Source: Lithobates sylvaticus
Taxonomy: Eukaryota; Chordata; Amphibia; Anura; Ranidae
DNA length: 64,000 nucleotides
NCBI GenBank assembly: GCA_028564925.1
Contig: CM053031.1
Location: 102,422,031 to 102,486,030, forward strand
Direction: 5' to 3'
The translations under genes were made by a program, and so were the position numbers. The notes under the pieces were generated by a model, which was not told the DNA's origin, made no database searches, and was given only the letters and a program-made list of their open reading frames with translations. Shown here one piece after another: positions 10,686-21,271 of the stretch (its first letter is position 1; every line of letters begins with the position of its first letter).

Positions 10686-11204
10686 AGAAAAAAGTAAATT
10701 TATGATCAACAGGAACAAAAAAATAATAATTTCATGCCTATAAAAGTCTTACCAAGAGGAAAAGAGCTTGGAATACAGCAATACTGTTAAAAGCTTAAAA
10801 TGGGTTCCAGTAACTTGACCAGAAAGAAAATAATTACAGGGTTCATGTTAAATAATTCCAGCCCAGACAGCTAATTGACTTGCTTGATGTGGCGCAACTA
10901 ATATGGATGATGTTATAGATGTGGGAGACTTTCAGACTGGGCTACAGAGAGGAGGTAACCGGCAGCTGGATAGTTATCACGTACAAATGTACACAACCCA
11001 TCTCACCTGGACTCACAGCAACTGCTACACGGTGACTCAGAGGTAATGTTCCTCATTGTTGGACCAAAACAAGTCAAGCCTAATTACCTTAAACTTTATG
11101 CTGCTCATTTTACCATGTTATCCCTATCACACTCCAATTTTTGGCTGAAACTTCTGCTGAAAGACAAAGTGGTATTGTACTGAGTACATCTAAATAATAG
11201 CATA
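10686..11204. other. Unannotated stretch
   Basis: No recognised repeat, inverted termini or coding signal. Confidence 0.4.
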
Positions 11205-11319
11205 CATGCCAACTTTCCGAGATTAAAGAAATGGATACACTTAAGCACAATGTACATACTTAAAGGACACACATCCAGTTACACAAAGCACAGAGAAGTG
11301 ATTTGCAAGATATAATTGA

Positions 11320-12228
11320 TTAACCACTTGCCGACCGGCTCACGCCGATATACGTCGGCAGAGTGGCAACGCTGCACAAATGGGCATACCTGTACACCCC
11401 TCTGTAAAAGCAGGATAGTGGGCGAGTGCATGTTGCGATGTCCGCGATGTCCGCTGTCGGCCCACGATCACGGCGAGGAGAGGCAGAACGGGGAACTGCC
11501 TATGTAAACAAGGCATTTCCCCGTTCTGCCTAGTGACGTGACAGAGATCTACTGCTCACAGGGATCGGAAGCAGTGATCTCTGTCATGTTTCAGTAAGCC
11601 CATCCCCACTACAGTTAGAACACGCTGAGGGAACACAGTTAACCCCTTGATCGCCGCCTAGTGTTAACCCCTTCCCAGCCAGTGTAATTTTTACATTGAT
11701 CATTGCATTTTTATAGCACTGATCAATGTAATAGTGTCACTGTCCGCCGCAATGTCGCAGTCCTGCTAAAAATCACAGATCGCCACCATTACCCGTAAAA
11801 ACAATAAAAAATAAATAAAAGTCCCTAAATCTATCCCATAGTTTGTGGACGCAATAACTTTTGCGCAAACCATTCAATATACGCCGATTGAGATTTTTTT
11901 TTACCAAAAATATGTAGAAGAATATATATCGGCCTAAACTGATGAATACATTTTTTTTATATATTTTTTTCTTTGTATATGTATTATAGCAGAAAGTAAA
12001 GAAACATTTTTCAAAATTGTCAGCCTTTTTTTGTTTATAGTGTAAAAAATATAAACCGCAGAGGTGATCAAATACCACCAAAAGAAATCTCTATTTGTGG
12101 GTAAAAAAGGACATCAATTTTGTTTGGGTACAATGTCACAGGACCACGCAATTGTCAGTTAAAGTGAAGCAGTGACTTATCGCAAAAAATGCTCTGGTCA
12201 TTAAGGGGGCAAATCCTTCTGGGGCTGA
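11320..12228 (+). mobile_element. TTAACCACTTGCCGACCGG element (piggyBac-like, non-autonomous)
   Basis: It begins TTAA-CCACTTGCCGACCGG (TTAA 11320-11323). It shares long stretches with 21272-22237 and 27063-27722, such as ACCAAAAATATGTAGAAGAA, GTTTATAGYGYAAAAAAT and ACCRCGCAATTGTCAG. The right end (CCTTCTGGGGCTGA) has lost its TTAA. The 102-codon minus frame inside is an AT-rich chance frame. Confidence 0.7.
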
Positions 12229-12313
12229 TTTTTTATTTTTTTTTATCAGCACTACTTTTCCTTTATACTGGCTTTTCAAAATTATAGTTGCCATAATCTA
12301 GAGAAGAGATTAA

Positions 12314-12762
12314 GGCCTCATGCACAGGGGCGTTTTAAAAAACGGGCTGTAAAGCTAGGTCGGATGCCTGGAAAAAGCAGCCTTGATTTTTACCGAGTTT
12401 TGCATTGGCGTTTTTGCGCGTTTTTTAGCGTCAGCGTTAATTAGCGTTTTTTAAAGAAAAACACATCTCTAATTTCCTATACAGGGATTACAATGTCCAA
12501 TCAACTTTTTGCAGCAAAAAAATGCTGCAGCTCAAAAACGCTGGTGCGTGTTTTTGCGCGATTCGCGTTTTTACAGCTCTAGCACCACGCCTTGGAACGC
12601 ACTGGTCCTGGGTTTTTTTTACAGCTTAAAAACGCCTATGCCATTTGCAGCTCAAAAACGCCTAGGTGGGCATGAAGCCATAGACTAACATGGACAGGCG
12701 TTTTTAAGCTGCAAAAAACGCTCAAAAACGCGGCTGCAAAAAACGTCCGTGTGCATGAGGCC
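12314..12762. mobile_element. TAA-flanked MITE (GGCCTCATGCACA ends)
   Basis: GGCCTCATGCACAGGGGCG on the left and its complement TGTGCATGAGGCC on the right are flanked by TAA (12311-12313 and 12763-12765), fitting a Harbinger-type TWA target. The interior is full of GCGTTTTT/AAAAACGC words in both orientations, so it is strongly self-complementary. No coding capacity. Confidence 0.75.
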
Positions 12763-12955
12763 TAAAGGTTTAGAGAAGTATAACGCCTGAGGTAGTAATA
12801 TCATTTTTTTAAAAATAAGCTTATACATTACACCAAAAAGAGGTACAACTTAGAAATAAAGAGGGACAGAAGGATCTGGTTCCGACTAAGGGACAGTTGG
12901 TAGAAATGTGATAATTTCTGCCAAAGTTATCAGGCCCAATATAGTCAAATAGAGT

Positions 12956-14221
12956 TTAAAGAGGAAGTAACCCCTGGTGGGTTTTACTTCCTCTTTATTT
13001 CCCTGCAAAGGTAAAGCATAATGGGCTGACTTTTACCAAAACCTGGCAATTTTGGAATATGTTCATTTACTCTTCAGAAGGCCAGGCCCTGCGTGGCTCC
13101 GAAACTAATCCCTAACTACAAAACGAATTAGCCACCGATATAGCCACACCCAGAGCAAGAAAAGATACCAACAAGAGACCTAATGTATACCACCCGATCA
13201 CCTGACGCTCCATGGCCGCAGGCGGCCTTCCCCCCTAACCTCACCTCCCACCCCCATGTCCTTTCACCCTTCCCCCCTCTTTCCCCCTCTTTACCTACCC
13301 CCACCCCTCCCACTCTCCACTCTTTCCATCCCCCTCTCCTCCCTCTTGTTCCCCACCCCTGGGACTCCGAACCGCGGCAGATCCCCCATATGTAGGGGAG
13401 CCGTGGCGAGGGGTCGGAGGGGTGGGAAACTCTCTACATATAGATAGAAAAAGGAAAAAGAGGGATAGGGACCGCAATTATCTGCACAGCTTCTATATAG
13501 CTCCAGTAGACTTAGGTAAACAGGGGGGAGAGTCCTTTTGAAACTTTACTAGAGGATATTAACCCCCACAGACCCTCCCCCAGTCCAAACACGCACTGAA
13601 TACGATCAACGAAAGAAGGGAAGCGACTTCCTGATAAGACAAAAAAAAAAAACAGACAACCGGACACCCAACTCCACAGGGGAAGGTTTAACGAGGACCG
13701 GTCTGTCGTAAATGATTGTTTTCCTGCTGATTGATGATTAATATATGTTCTGTATAATGTATTAATATGTAAACTGTTGGTCCATGTGGACCCTGTTCCG
13801 AAGTTAAATAAAAAAAAAAAAAAAAAAAAAAGCATAATGGGCTACTATGCATTGCAGAGTAGCCCATTATGTGTCACTTACCCGAAACTGAAGCCTGCAG
13901 TGTCACCGATGTCCCCACTAGCGAGCGTCCATCTTCACCCCTGTTCCTTCCGGGGGCCGTAAACTCCGGCTCTGTGACTGGCCGGAGTCGCATGTCGTCA
14001 CTTCCGAGCATGCGCGCGGGATCCGCCAGTCACGGCATGACCCCTATTAGAAACGGCATGCTCTTCCCTTTCTAAAGTGCGCATGCACCGTAGACATCGG
14101 CGCACAGCTTTTTTGTAAATATCTCCTAAACCATGGAGGTTTGGGAGACATTTCCAGCACCTACAGGTAAGTTGTAATATAGGCTTGCCTGTAGGTAAAA
14201 GTGGTTGTACTTTTACTTTAA
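12956..14221. mobile_element. TTAA-flanked MITE split by a poly(A) retrocopy
   Basis: TTAA at 12956-12959 is followed by AGAGGAAGTAACCCC; the right end ...GTGGTTGTACTTTTACT is followed by TTAA (14218-14221). The interior resembles 25100-25577 (AGCCCATTATG, CACTTACC, ACAGGTAAG, ATATCTCCTAAACC). It has outward donor-like sites at 13876-13884 and 14164-14172. The insertion 13028-13828 is later. Confidence 0.75.
13028..13828 (+). mobile_element. 5'-truncated LINE retrocopy, probably L1/Tx1 type
   Basis: The block ends in a run of about 21 A after AGTTAAATAAAA and is bounded by a 15-bp direct repeat AAAGCATAATGGGCT (13013-13027 and 13829-13843), the hallmark of target-primed reverse transcription. 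The body has a C-rich 3'-UTR-like part (13225-13380) and a distal TGTAAACTGTTGGTCCATG stretch. No reverse-transcriptase motif is included, so the L1/Tx1 label is inferred from the poly(A) tail and target duplication; a processed transcript cannot be excluded. Confidence 0.7.
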
Positions 14222-14432
14222 AGTGGGCCTAGTGTCATATATATTTCTATGTTACAGCAGATTTTCTCTCACTTCCTGTTCCTGTGATTCCAAGATAAAA
14301 AAAAGGGGGTGTATTTGTCACCAGGACAGGAAGGCACAGGCAGCAATAGAAATAATGTCAAAAGTTCCAACCCTTCTCCAACGCTACTGAAAGTCTGCAA
14401 CATGGGAACATTGACAGCTCCCTGGTTTTGGG
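14222..14432. repeat. Possible MITE fragment
   Basis: CTCACTTCCTGTTCCTGTGA, CACCAGGACAGGAAG and ACAGGCAGCAATAGAAAT recall internal parts of the 8184 and 25881 elements. Boundaries are not visible. Confidence 0.3.
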
Positions 14433-14879
14433 TTAAAGCGGAGTTCCACCCTAAAGTGGAACTTCCGCTTATCGGATTCCCCCCTCCGGTGCCACAATTG
14501 GCACCTTTCAGGGGGGAGGGGGTGTAGATACCTGTATAATACAGGTATCTGCACCCACTTCCGGATAGCTGCCACGCCCCTATCCGGAGCTGCCCCGTTG
14601 TGTCTTGGGAAACACTCTTTCCCAGGACACAGCGGGGACCAATAGGGGCGCGCAGCGCGACTCGCGCATGCGCAGTAGGGACCGGGCAGTGAAGACGCTG
14701 CGTCTTCACTTCCTGATTCCCTGACGGCGGGGCAGCGAGAGACGAGCGTCTCTCATCACATTCTGCCTACACCGCTGGAACCAGGAACAGGTAAGTGTCC
14801 ATTTATTAAAAGTCAGCAGCTGCACTATTTGTAGATGCTGACTTTTAATATTTTTTGTGCGGGTGCAGCTCCGCTTTAA
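14433..14879. mobile_element. TTAA-flanked MITE (AAGCGGAGTTCCACC family)
   Basis: TTAA-AGCGGAGTTCCACCC (TTAA 14433-14436) and complemented right end TTAA-AGCGGAGCTGCACCC (TTAA 14876-14879). A palindromic GATACCTGTATAATACAGGTATC lies in the centre (TAC..GTA core at about 14527-14550). A splice-donor match faces outward at 14788-14796. Relatives: 48874-49413 and the fragment at 58720-58830. Confidence 0.8.
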
Positions 14880-14951
14880 GGACCACACTTTACAGAGGTG
14901 CATTGATGTGGATTTACGTGTATTTACAAATGTATGCAACAAAAACTGTTT

Positions 14952-15965
14952 TTAACCACTTCAATACCGGGCAATTACACACCTTCCTGCCCAGACCAAT
15001 TTTCAGCATTCAGCACTGTCACAATTTGAATGACAATTGCACGGTCATTTTGTTCCCACAAATAGAGCTTTCTTTTGGTGGTATTTGATCACCTCTGGGA
15101 TTTTTATTTGCTGCTAAACAAATAAAGAATAAAACTAAAATTTAGAAAATTTATTTTTTTGTTTCTGTTACAAAACGTTGTAACTAAGTAAGTTTTCTCC
15201 TTCACTGATGGGGCTGCACTGACGGCACTGATAAGGCGACACCGATGAGGTGGCACTGATGGGCACTAATATGCGGCACTGATGGGGCACTGATAGACGA
15301 CACTAATAGGTGCCACTGATATGCAGCACTGATGGGTACACATAGGTGGCACTGAAAGGCAGCACTGATGGGCACTGATAGGTGGCACGGATGGGAACTG
15401 ATAGGCAGCACGGATGGGCACTGATAGGCAGCACGGATGGGCACTGATAGGTGGCACGGATGGGCATGGATGGGCACTGATAGGTGGCACTGATGTACAC
15501 TAATGGATGGTACTGATGGGCATCACTGGTTGGCAGGCATCCATTGTGGGCACTGATTGGCATCCATTGTGGGCACTGATTGACATCTCTGGTGGCCATG
15601 GGTGGCATACCTGGTGGTGACTAGTGATGGGCATCCCTGGTGATCCTGGTGGCGTCCCTGGTGGTGCAGTGTGTGCATCCTCAGGGGGGCTGCACTGATA
15701 ATCAATCAGCACAGACCCCCCCCTGTCAGATGAGCAGCCGATCGGCTCTCCTATACTCGCGTCTGACAGACGCAAGTGAGGAAAAGCCGATCAACGGCTC
15801 TTCCTGTTTACACTGTAATCAGCCATGATTGGACACGGCTGATCATGTGGTAAAGAGTTTTCGTCAGAGACACTTTACCTAGATCGGAGTTGCGGTGTTT
15901 CAGAGTGACACACCGCAACAACGATCGCCGTGATGCTCACCCCTGGGGGCGCGCAGCGGCTTGTT
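14952..15965 (+). mobile_element. TTAACCACTTC-type element with internal minisatellite
   Basis: It begins TTAA-CCACTTCAATACCGGG (TTAA 14952-14955) and shares AGAGCTTTCTTTTGGTGGTA and ATTTGATC with the copy at 21272. A GGCACTGATGGGCACTGATA tandem array fills 15205-15665. A hairpin-prone GAGCCGATCGG / CCGATCAACGGCTC region follows at 15726-15800. The right terminus is unclear. Confidence 0.6.
15205..15665. repeat. Minisatellite, units of about 20-22 bp
   Basis: Units of GGCACTGATGGGCACTGATA and GGCACGGATGGGCACTGATA with drift toward TGGTGGC at the right end. Four minus-strand frames of 74-101 codons, all made of HPCHLSVPIRA-like repeats, are artefacts of the repeat. Confidence 0.8.
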
Positions 15966-16645
15966 ATCCTGACAGATGTCATATGACACAACCACTTTGC
16001 TGACGTCAAATCTTTGGGGCCCCCTTAGGTCACCAGAACTAGTTTCTACATTGGAAGATTTCCCCTCTAATACTTTTGAGGGGACAATCCAAAATTTGGG
16101 ATATTCTTTTACTTTCACTTTAAATTATAATGGACAGGACAAAAAGGGTGAATCTCCCTAATGGGTGCACAGACAGCAATGAAAACCTGACAGGTGTTCT
16201 AATCCCTCTCTACTCTGTGCTAATCAACAAAAAGAAGGTTATGCCTTTAGTTATACTTTAAAACATGCTCTAAAATAAAATGGCTTAATGTAGAAGTGAT
16301 CTAGGTGGCTGTAAAGCTGACCAATCACTTCATTTGCCCATCCCTCACCAGACCCCAGATGTCTCCATGTCTAAGCGGACCCTTCACAACATTATTGCTT
16401 TCGCATAGGGACTTGTCAGACCCCTTGTGATAATAATACAATTAAATAAAAAATGTGGTTTTAAAAAATAAAGTATGGTAAAAATATTATAGAGACCTCT
16501 TGCTCCCCTGCGCACAACAAGATTCTGGCTGTACTGGCTGGTGCCGGAGGGTAGGGTCCTATGCATTCAGGGACTAATGCATGGACCACAAGTACAAGGC
16601 ACCTTATCAGTTAGCATTGCTCCTAATTCACTTTATGGACTACAG
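15966..16645. other. Mostly unannotated; weak MITE fragment
   Basis: At about 16040-16215, TTCCCCTCTAATACTTTTGA and GGGTGCACAGACAGCAAT recall the interior of the TA-flanked element at 25881. The remainder shows nothing recognisable. Confidence 0.35.
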
Positions 16646-16924
16646 CAGGGGTCTCCAAACTGCGGCCCGGGGGCCAGATGCAGCCCTTTGCCTGCCTTTA
16701 CCTGGCCCCTGGGGCACTATTCCTCTCCCTTAAACTAACAACAGGGCACTATTCTTCCCGCTGGCCCTGATGGGGCACTATTCCTCTCCCTAATACTGAA
16801 GATGGGGCATTGTTTACCCCACTATTGCCAGGACATTTCTACTCCCACTGGCAACACTTCAGCCCCCCTAAAGTCTGAAGAACAGTAAACCGGCCCTTTT
16901 TTTTAGAAAGTTGGGAGATCCCTG
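16646..16924. mobile_element. Short hAT MITE with perfect 8-bp target duplication
   Basis: CAGGGGTCTCCAAACTGCGG at the left and complemented CAGGGATCTCCCAACTTTCT at the right, flanked by identical GACTACAG octamers (16638-16645 and 16925-16932). CAGGGGTCTCCAAAC is a typical hAT terminus. The 279-bp interior has GGGGCACTATTCCTCTCCC repeated in tandem. No coding capacity. Confidence 0.9.
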
Positions 16925-17662
16925 GACTACAGCATAACCTCCCCTTATGTTTTTTTTAGATTCAGAGACATGTTTGAGTAGTTCTAACACAATTCCTGCC
17001 CTAGGGTGACAAGGTGCTCCTTTGTTACAGTACAGTAAAAAAGGTTTGTTGCCCTAGGACAAAAAATTGGTTAGTGGCTGGATCACCATGTTAAAATAAA
17101 GGAGAAAAGCCTGAAAAAAAATTGATTATTAATAGTATTAATGCAGATTTAATTTAAAAGGGTTGGGTGGATTTTATAACCTACAAAAACATATTTGAGA
17201 AGCACACCCTAATGCGTTTAGATTCAAGATGGTGCTGCCATAAGACCAACAAACAATAGCGAACATATTACAGCGCACACATTCAAGAATGACATTTCCT
17301 GCAGGGCTAGTTAAAAACACCTGGACATATTCAAAAATATGGGGGTTTGGTAACACTATATGGTTATATAGTGCTAAGCCCACTTACTGCGACAAAGTAC
17401 CCCGAATTAGTGGGTCCTACCCTAGTAATAGAATGAAAGATCCTGCGTCTCAACCATGGGAGCCAAACTCCTCTATATAATATACAAACAAACCCAAGGA
17501 TAAATCCAAGGAAAAAACCCAGCTTACCTCACTGGCCAGCCCTCTGACAACCGAATCAACCTATCTAACAGTATGCGTTAAAACAGGGGTTTAGTCTGCA
17601 CACATTTGCAAATACATGCGTAAGCCACAGAGCCTCCTCTATAACTCCTCTATAACCTGACT
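16925..17662. other. Unannotated stretch
   Basis: No gene or recognisable repeat. Short frames at 17174-17480 lack motifs. Confidence 0.4.
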
Positions 17663-18590
17663 TTAAAGTTTTACTAAACCCACAAGAGAAAAATCAGCCT
17701 GTAAATGCAATAAAACATGCTTGTTATACTCACGGTGGAACCTAAGGGGTTAATCCTCAGCATTGTGTAAAAAGGCTGTTTGATCCTGTCTTCTGTGATC
17801 CTCCCCTTCTTATACTGTCCCCAATCCATCTTCTGATAAGACAGAGCCTTTGGAGTCACTTTGCACATGCTCAGTTTGGTGTGCATTGCTAGAGAGTTTT
17901 TTTTTTTCTTGGGAGCATGCATGTGATCAGCATGTGGCCAATCAGCACTGTCCAGACAGTAGGTCAGGGGCCCTGCAGCCTCATAGGACATTCATAGTAG
18001 AATGAAAACTCCTCCTACAAGTTTTAACCAGACACTGATAGAAGTCACAAGACTGCTATATACAGCTGATGAGAAAAGGTATTTAGCAGTTTATATTTAC
18101 TAAAATAATTGCATTTCCATGTTCTGTGTACTAAACCAACAACAGTAAAATCAGCCTGTAAATGCAGTAAAACATGCTTGTTATACTCACTGTGGAACCC
18201 AAGGGGTTAATCCTCCACATTGTGTAAAAAGGCTGTTGGATCCTGCCTTCTCTGATCCTCCCCTTTTCATACTGTCCCCAATCCATCTTCTGATAAGACA
18301 GAGCCTTTGGAGTCACTCTGCACATGCTCAGTTTGGTGTGTAGTGCTAGAGAGTTTTTTTTTCTCTTGGGAGGGTGCATGTGATTAGCACATGGCCAATC
18401 AGCACTGTCCAGACAGTGGGTCAGGGGTCCTGCAGACTCATAGGACAGTCAGAGTAGAATGAAAACTCCCACTAAAAGCTTTAACCAGACACTGATAGAA
18501 GTCACAAGACTGCTATATACTGATTATGAGAAAAGGTATTTAGCAGTTTATATTTACTAAAATAATTGCATTTCCATGTTCTGTGTACTG
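17663..18590. repeat. Tandem duplication of a 457-bp TTAA-element segment
   Basis: TTAA-AGTTTTACTAAACCCAC starts at 17663. Copy 1 (17673-18129) and copy 2 (18130-18587) are collinear throughout, each with AATCAGCCTGTAAATGCA, CCAATCCATCTTCTGATAAG and GACACTGATAGAAGTCACAA. By eye they differ at roughly one base in ten to fifteen. Each contains an antisense donor-like TTATACTCAC. The minus frames of 105 and 82 codons are paralogous shadows of the repeat, not genes. Confidence 0.8.
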
Positions 18591-20004
18591 TGGGACACCA
18601 GGTATAGTGAATGCGGGGTCCTGGTTTGGTAACACTTTAATTTAAAAGTATGTTAAACCCAAGTATAATGAACAAGTTAGCAAAAATGGGAATTTCTCCT
18701 TTTGCAGTTTACAGTTATTTAACTGTATTGTTCAATTTCATCCAAATGTATTTTCAAAGAAATGCTTTGCTACTTTGATTGCAATCTTCCCCAACTGAAC
18801 CATTGGCTGTGATATGTTGCACAAATCCTGAAAATATTCCAGTTGTTCCAACAATACGTCAGTTTGTGTACTGATAAGTGTCATGCCATTGCTGTTATTC
18901 TAGCTGTCAGCTAGATATATAAATGTTTGTGGATCTCTCTTGTTTTGTCTTGATGGCACCCAGTATAGCATTATACACATTGTCAGGGGACCAGGATACC
19001 ATCCCTTCAGTAAGAGAAAGCCCGTTATAGAGTAGAGGAGCATCTGAGTGTCTGTTGCTGCAGGCCTCTTCTTTTCTGTGTGCTTAGTGACAAGGTTGGG
19101 TCATACTGCCAAGAAACCTGTCACACAGATTCAGCTCCTCGTGTCCCACATCACCTTACATCAAGTTCAAAGGCAGTATAGAGGGAAGAAAGAAAGCAAG
19201 AGGATGCACAGATATTAATTTGTGCCACAGGGTTTAATACTGTAAAAAAGGTTAAAGCAGGTGAAAATGGTGCCATATGTTGAATCTAATTTAATTTGCT
19301 GATATTAAAATTAAAGAACATGTCTTAGCAAATAAATAAAGGTACCCCTCTGTCACTGTACTCCTTCAGAATTCATTAAGTCATTTTTATGCTTAGTTAG
19401 AGTAATTGCCTGTCTTTATGCTGAGTTCTCATGTATCAGTTGAAAATTAAAAGTCTATATAAACTAAAATTAAGAGTGCTACTGCTTACTGACCTGTAAA
19501 TCTCCTATTCTTTTTTTTTTTTTTTTATCTTTGTCCTAGCCTGGTTATACTGGCATCCCACTAGAATTCCTGGTATAGGGTGACAAAACGTACTATTTTC
19601 TAAAAAAACAGCAGCGTTGTCATCCTTGAGTTACCCATTGTGCTTGCACAGTTTCACTTGTATCCACTTAGCTTCTTCAGGCCCACAGGCCATGTCATGT
19701 GACTGCTGCAAAAATCTTCTAAAAAAATACTTTTTTTCTTTCAAAGTATACTTTTTATTAAGTTTTACATAGAAATTAACACATCATTCACAAAATCTTA
19801 AAGTCTATAGTTCAACCGGACCTTAATATCATGCAGGAACCGACTTAATACTTATAATCCTCATATATTGAGGAGTCTTAAAACACTCACTCAAAAAGAA
19901 AAAAATACCTTTGTGCGTATTTGGGTAGCAGAGAAGACACGCTATGATTGTTCAGTATCTGCACTATAGCCTACATAATTATTAAACCATCGATTCACTT
20001 CTCT
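18591..20004. other. Unannotated stretch
   Basis: A TTAA-AAGTATGTTAAACCC-like start near 18643 may be one more diverged MITE end. A T-run lies at 19511-19527. No coding signal. Confidence 0.4.
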
Positions 20005-20514
20005 TTAAAGAGGTTCTAAAGGCTACACATTTATTTCCCGAATGCATTCCCTGCATTAAGGTAAAACATGTCCCACAGGTTGTATTGCCCCCTCTCCTCC
20101 CTTTATACTTACCTGATTCCTCTCTCAATATAGTGCTGTGCCTGTCTGCAGTGGCACTGGTCTCTCTCTTTCCTCACAGGCTCAGAGACAGCAGCAGGAG
20201 ACATTGGCGGAGTCCGAACCCACCCAAGCTATTCTGGAGGCAGCGCCCACCCCTTTGCTTACGTGCGGCTGTGAGGTGGGGGCTGCCTCTGAAGCCTAGG
20301 ATTGACTGACCGTGCGCCTGCGCCGCTTGAAACATCTGGGGGAAAGCACTTGGTTTGCAAGGCAGGGATCTATTTGAGATCTACTGATCACCTGCCCACG
20401 GTTGACCAGCAGATTGTGATCGATGCGGACCGGGTTCTAAACAAATTAAACTTGGAATCTTATTGGTTGGTTTGCATGACATTGCAAGACATTAATAAAG
20501 TATTTTGGTCTGGA
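20005..20514 (+). mobile_element. TTAA-flanked MITE, left part
   Basis: TTAA (20005-20008)-AGAGGTTCTAAAGGC, then TGCATTAAGGTAAAACATG and an outward splice-donor match (ACTTACCTG, 20107-20115), the same order as the element at 9325. The right end is missing; a minisatellite follows. Confidence 0.6.
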
Positions 20515-20690
20515 GGGTCAGGAGGGTATGGTGCAGGAGGGGTCAAGAAGATATGGTGAAGGGGGATCAGGAAGGTGCAGTGCAGTGTGGCCAGGAGGGT
20601 ACGGTACAGTGTGGCCAGGAGGGTACGGTGCAGTGTGGCCAGGAGGGTACGGTGCAGGGAGGTCAGGAGGATACGGTGCAGGGGGGTCAG
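20515..20690. repeat. 24-bp minisatellite
   Basis: The clearest units, GTGTGGCCAGGAGGGTACGG, repeat at 20583-20660, with degenerate GGAGGGT/GGTGCAG units on both sides. It replaces the missing part of the adjoining Tc1 element. Several frames cross it; none is coding. Confidence 0.75.
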
Positions 20691-21166
20691 TCCAGAGCAC
20701 CTGCTACCATTTTTTTGCACCCCAGTACCTACATTTTCGTACATAGTTGGGTCACATCAGAGGTATGGGTTTTTGGCCGTATTTCTTCTATGAAGACCAC
20801 TTCTGGCCAGACTTCACCAGACAGTAGATGGGTGTACCTGGGTCCCACTGGTTTCCTTCAGCTGATGACACTGCTGGACATCCTCTGATGTTTAAGGGAA
20901 GTAAGCACGATGTGTGTTTCATTTACTGCATACGTTTTCTTGGCCAACCACTGTGTCTACAGTACTTACCATTGCCCAATTCATTGTGCTTCTTGAAAAG
21001 CTTGAATCAGAAAATCTTAAAACCCCACTCTGCTTTGAAATCTTTCCCAGGGAGAGACCTTGCTGATGTTGGTGATGTTGGTGTGCTCAGTCCTACCATA
21101 ATGCATTCCTGTGACATGAAACCATCTTCCACAACCTTACCTTAGTAACAGAGTTTGACTGTCCCT
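20690..21166 (-). pseudogene. Tc1-like transposase fragment (N-terminal two thirds)
   Basis: Tc1 transposases bind the element's inverted repeats through N-terminal helix-turn-helix domains and cut with a DDE domain. Read on the minus strand, this stretch gives pieces such as NETHIVLTSLKHQRMSSSVIS, which match the linker after the paired-like DNA-binding domain, then a region corresponding to ...GPRYTHLLSGEVWPEV and CKKMVAGAL leading to the first part of the catalytic domain. Stops interrupt the helix-turn-helix part (after FQSRVGF, and in the QEAQ/IGQW region) and the linker, and the catalytic DDE part is absent. It is a dead copy with no capacity to act. The assignment rests on motif order recalled from the family. 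Confidence 0.6.
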
Positions 21167-21271
21167 CACCCAGTTAAGGCCTCCTATACAATTGTTTCTG
21201 TTTCAGTTAATGACTGTGTTTCATCCTACATATAAAATTGATAAACATTAGGACCTGCTTGGTATAATTGG

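Larger units (their letters stand above)
11205..12910. mobile_element. MITE with CTCCCAACTGTCCCT-type ends, interrupted twice
   Basis: Three separated blocks (11205-11319, about 12229-12310 and 12766-12910) align in order with the uninterrupted copy at 5785-6148. The gaps correspond exactly to a TTAA element (11320-12228) and a TAA-flanked MITE (12314-12762). The outer ends are diverged (CATGCCAACTTTCCGAGA; complement CCAACTGTCCCTTAG). Confidence 0.65.

Noticed and set aside
15202-15705. Minus-strand frames with repeated HPCHLSVPIRA
   Set aside because: Artefact of the GGCACTGATGGGCACTGATA minisatellite.
17674-18379. Paralogous minus-strand frames of 105 and 82 codons as a duplicated gene
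   Set aside because: Their similarity follows from the 457-bp DNA duplication of a non-coding MITE.
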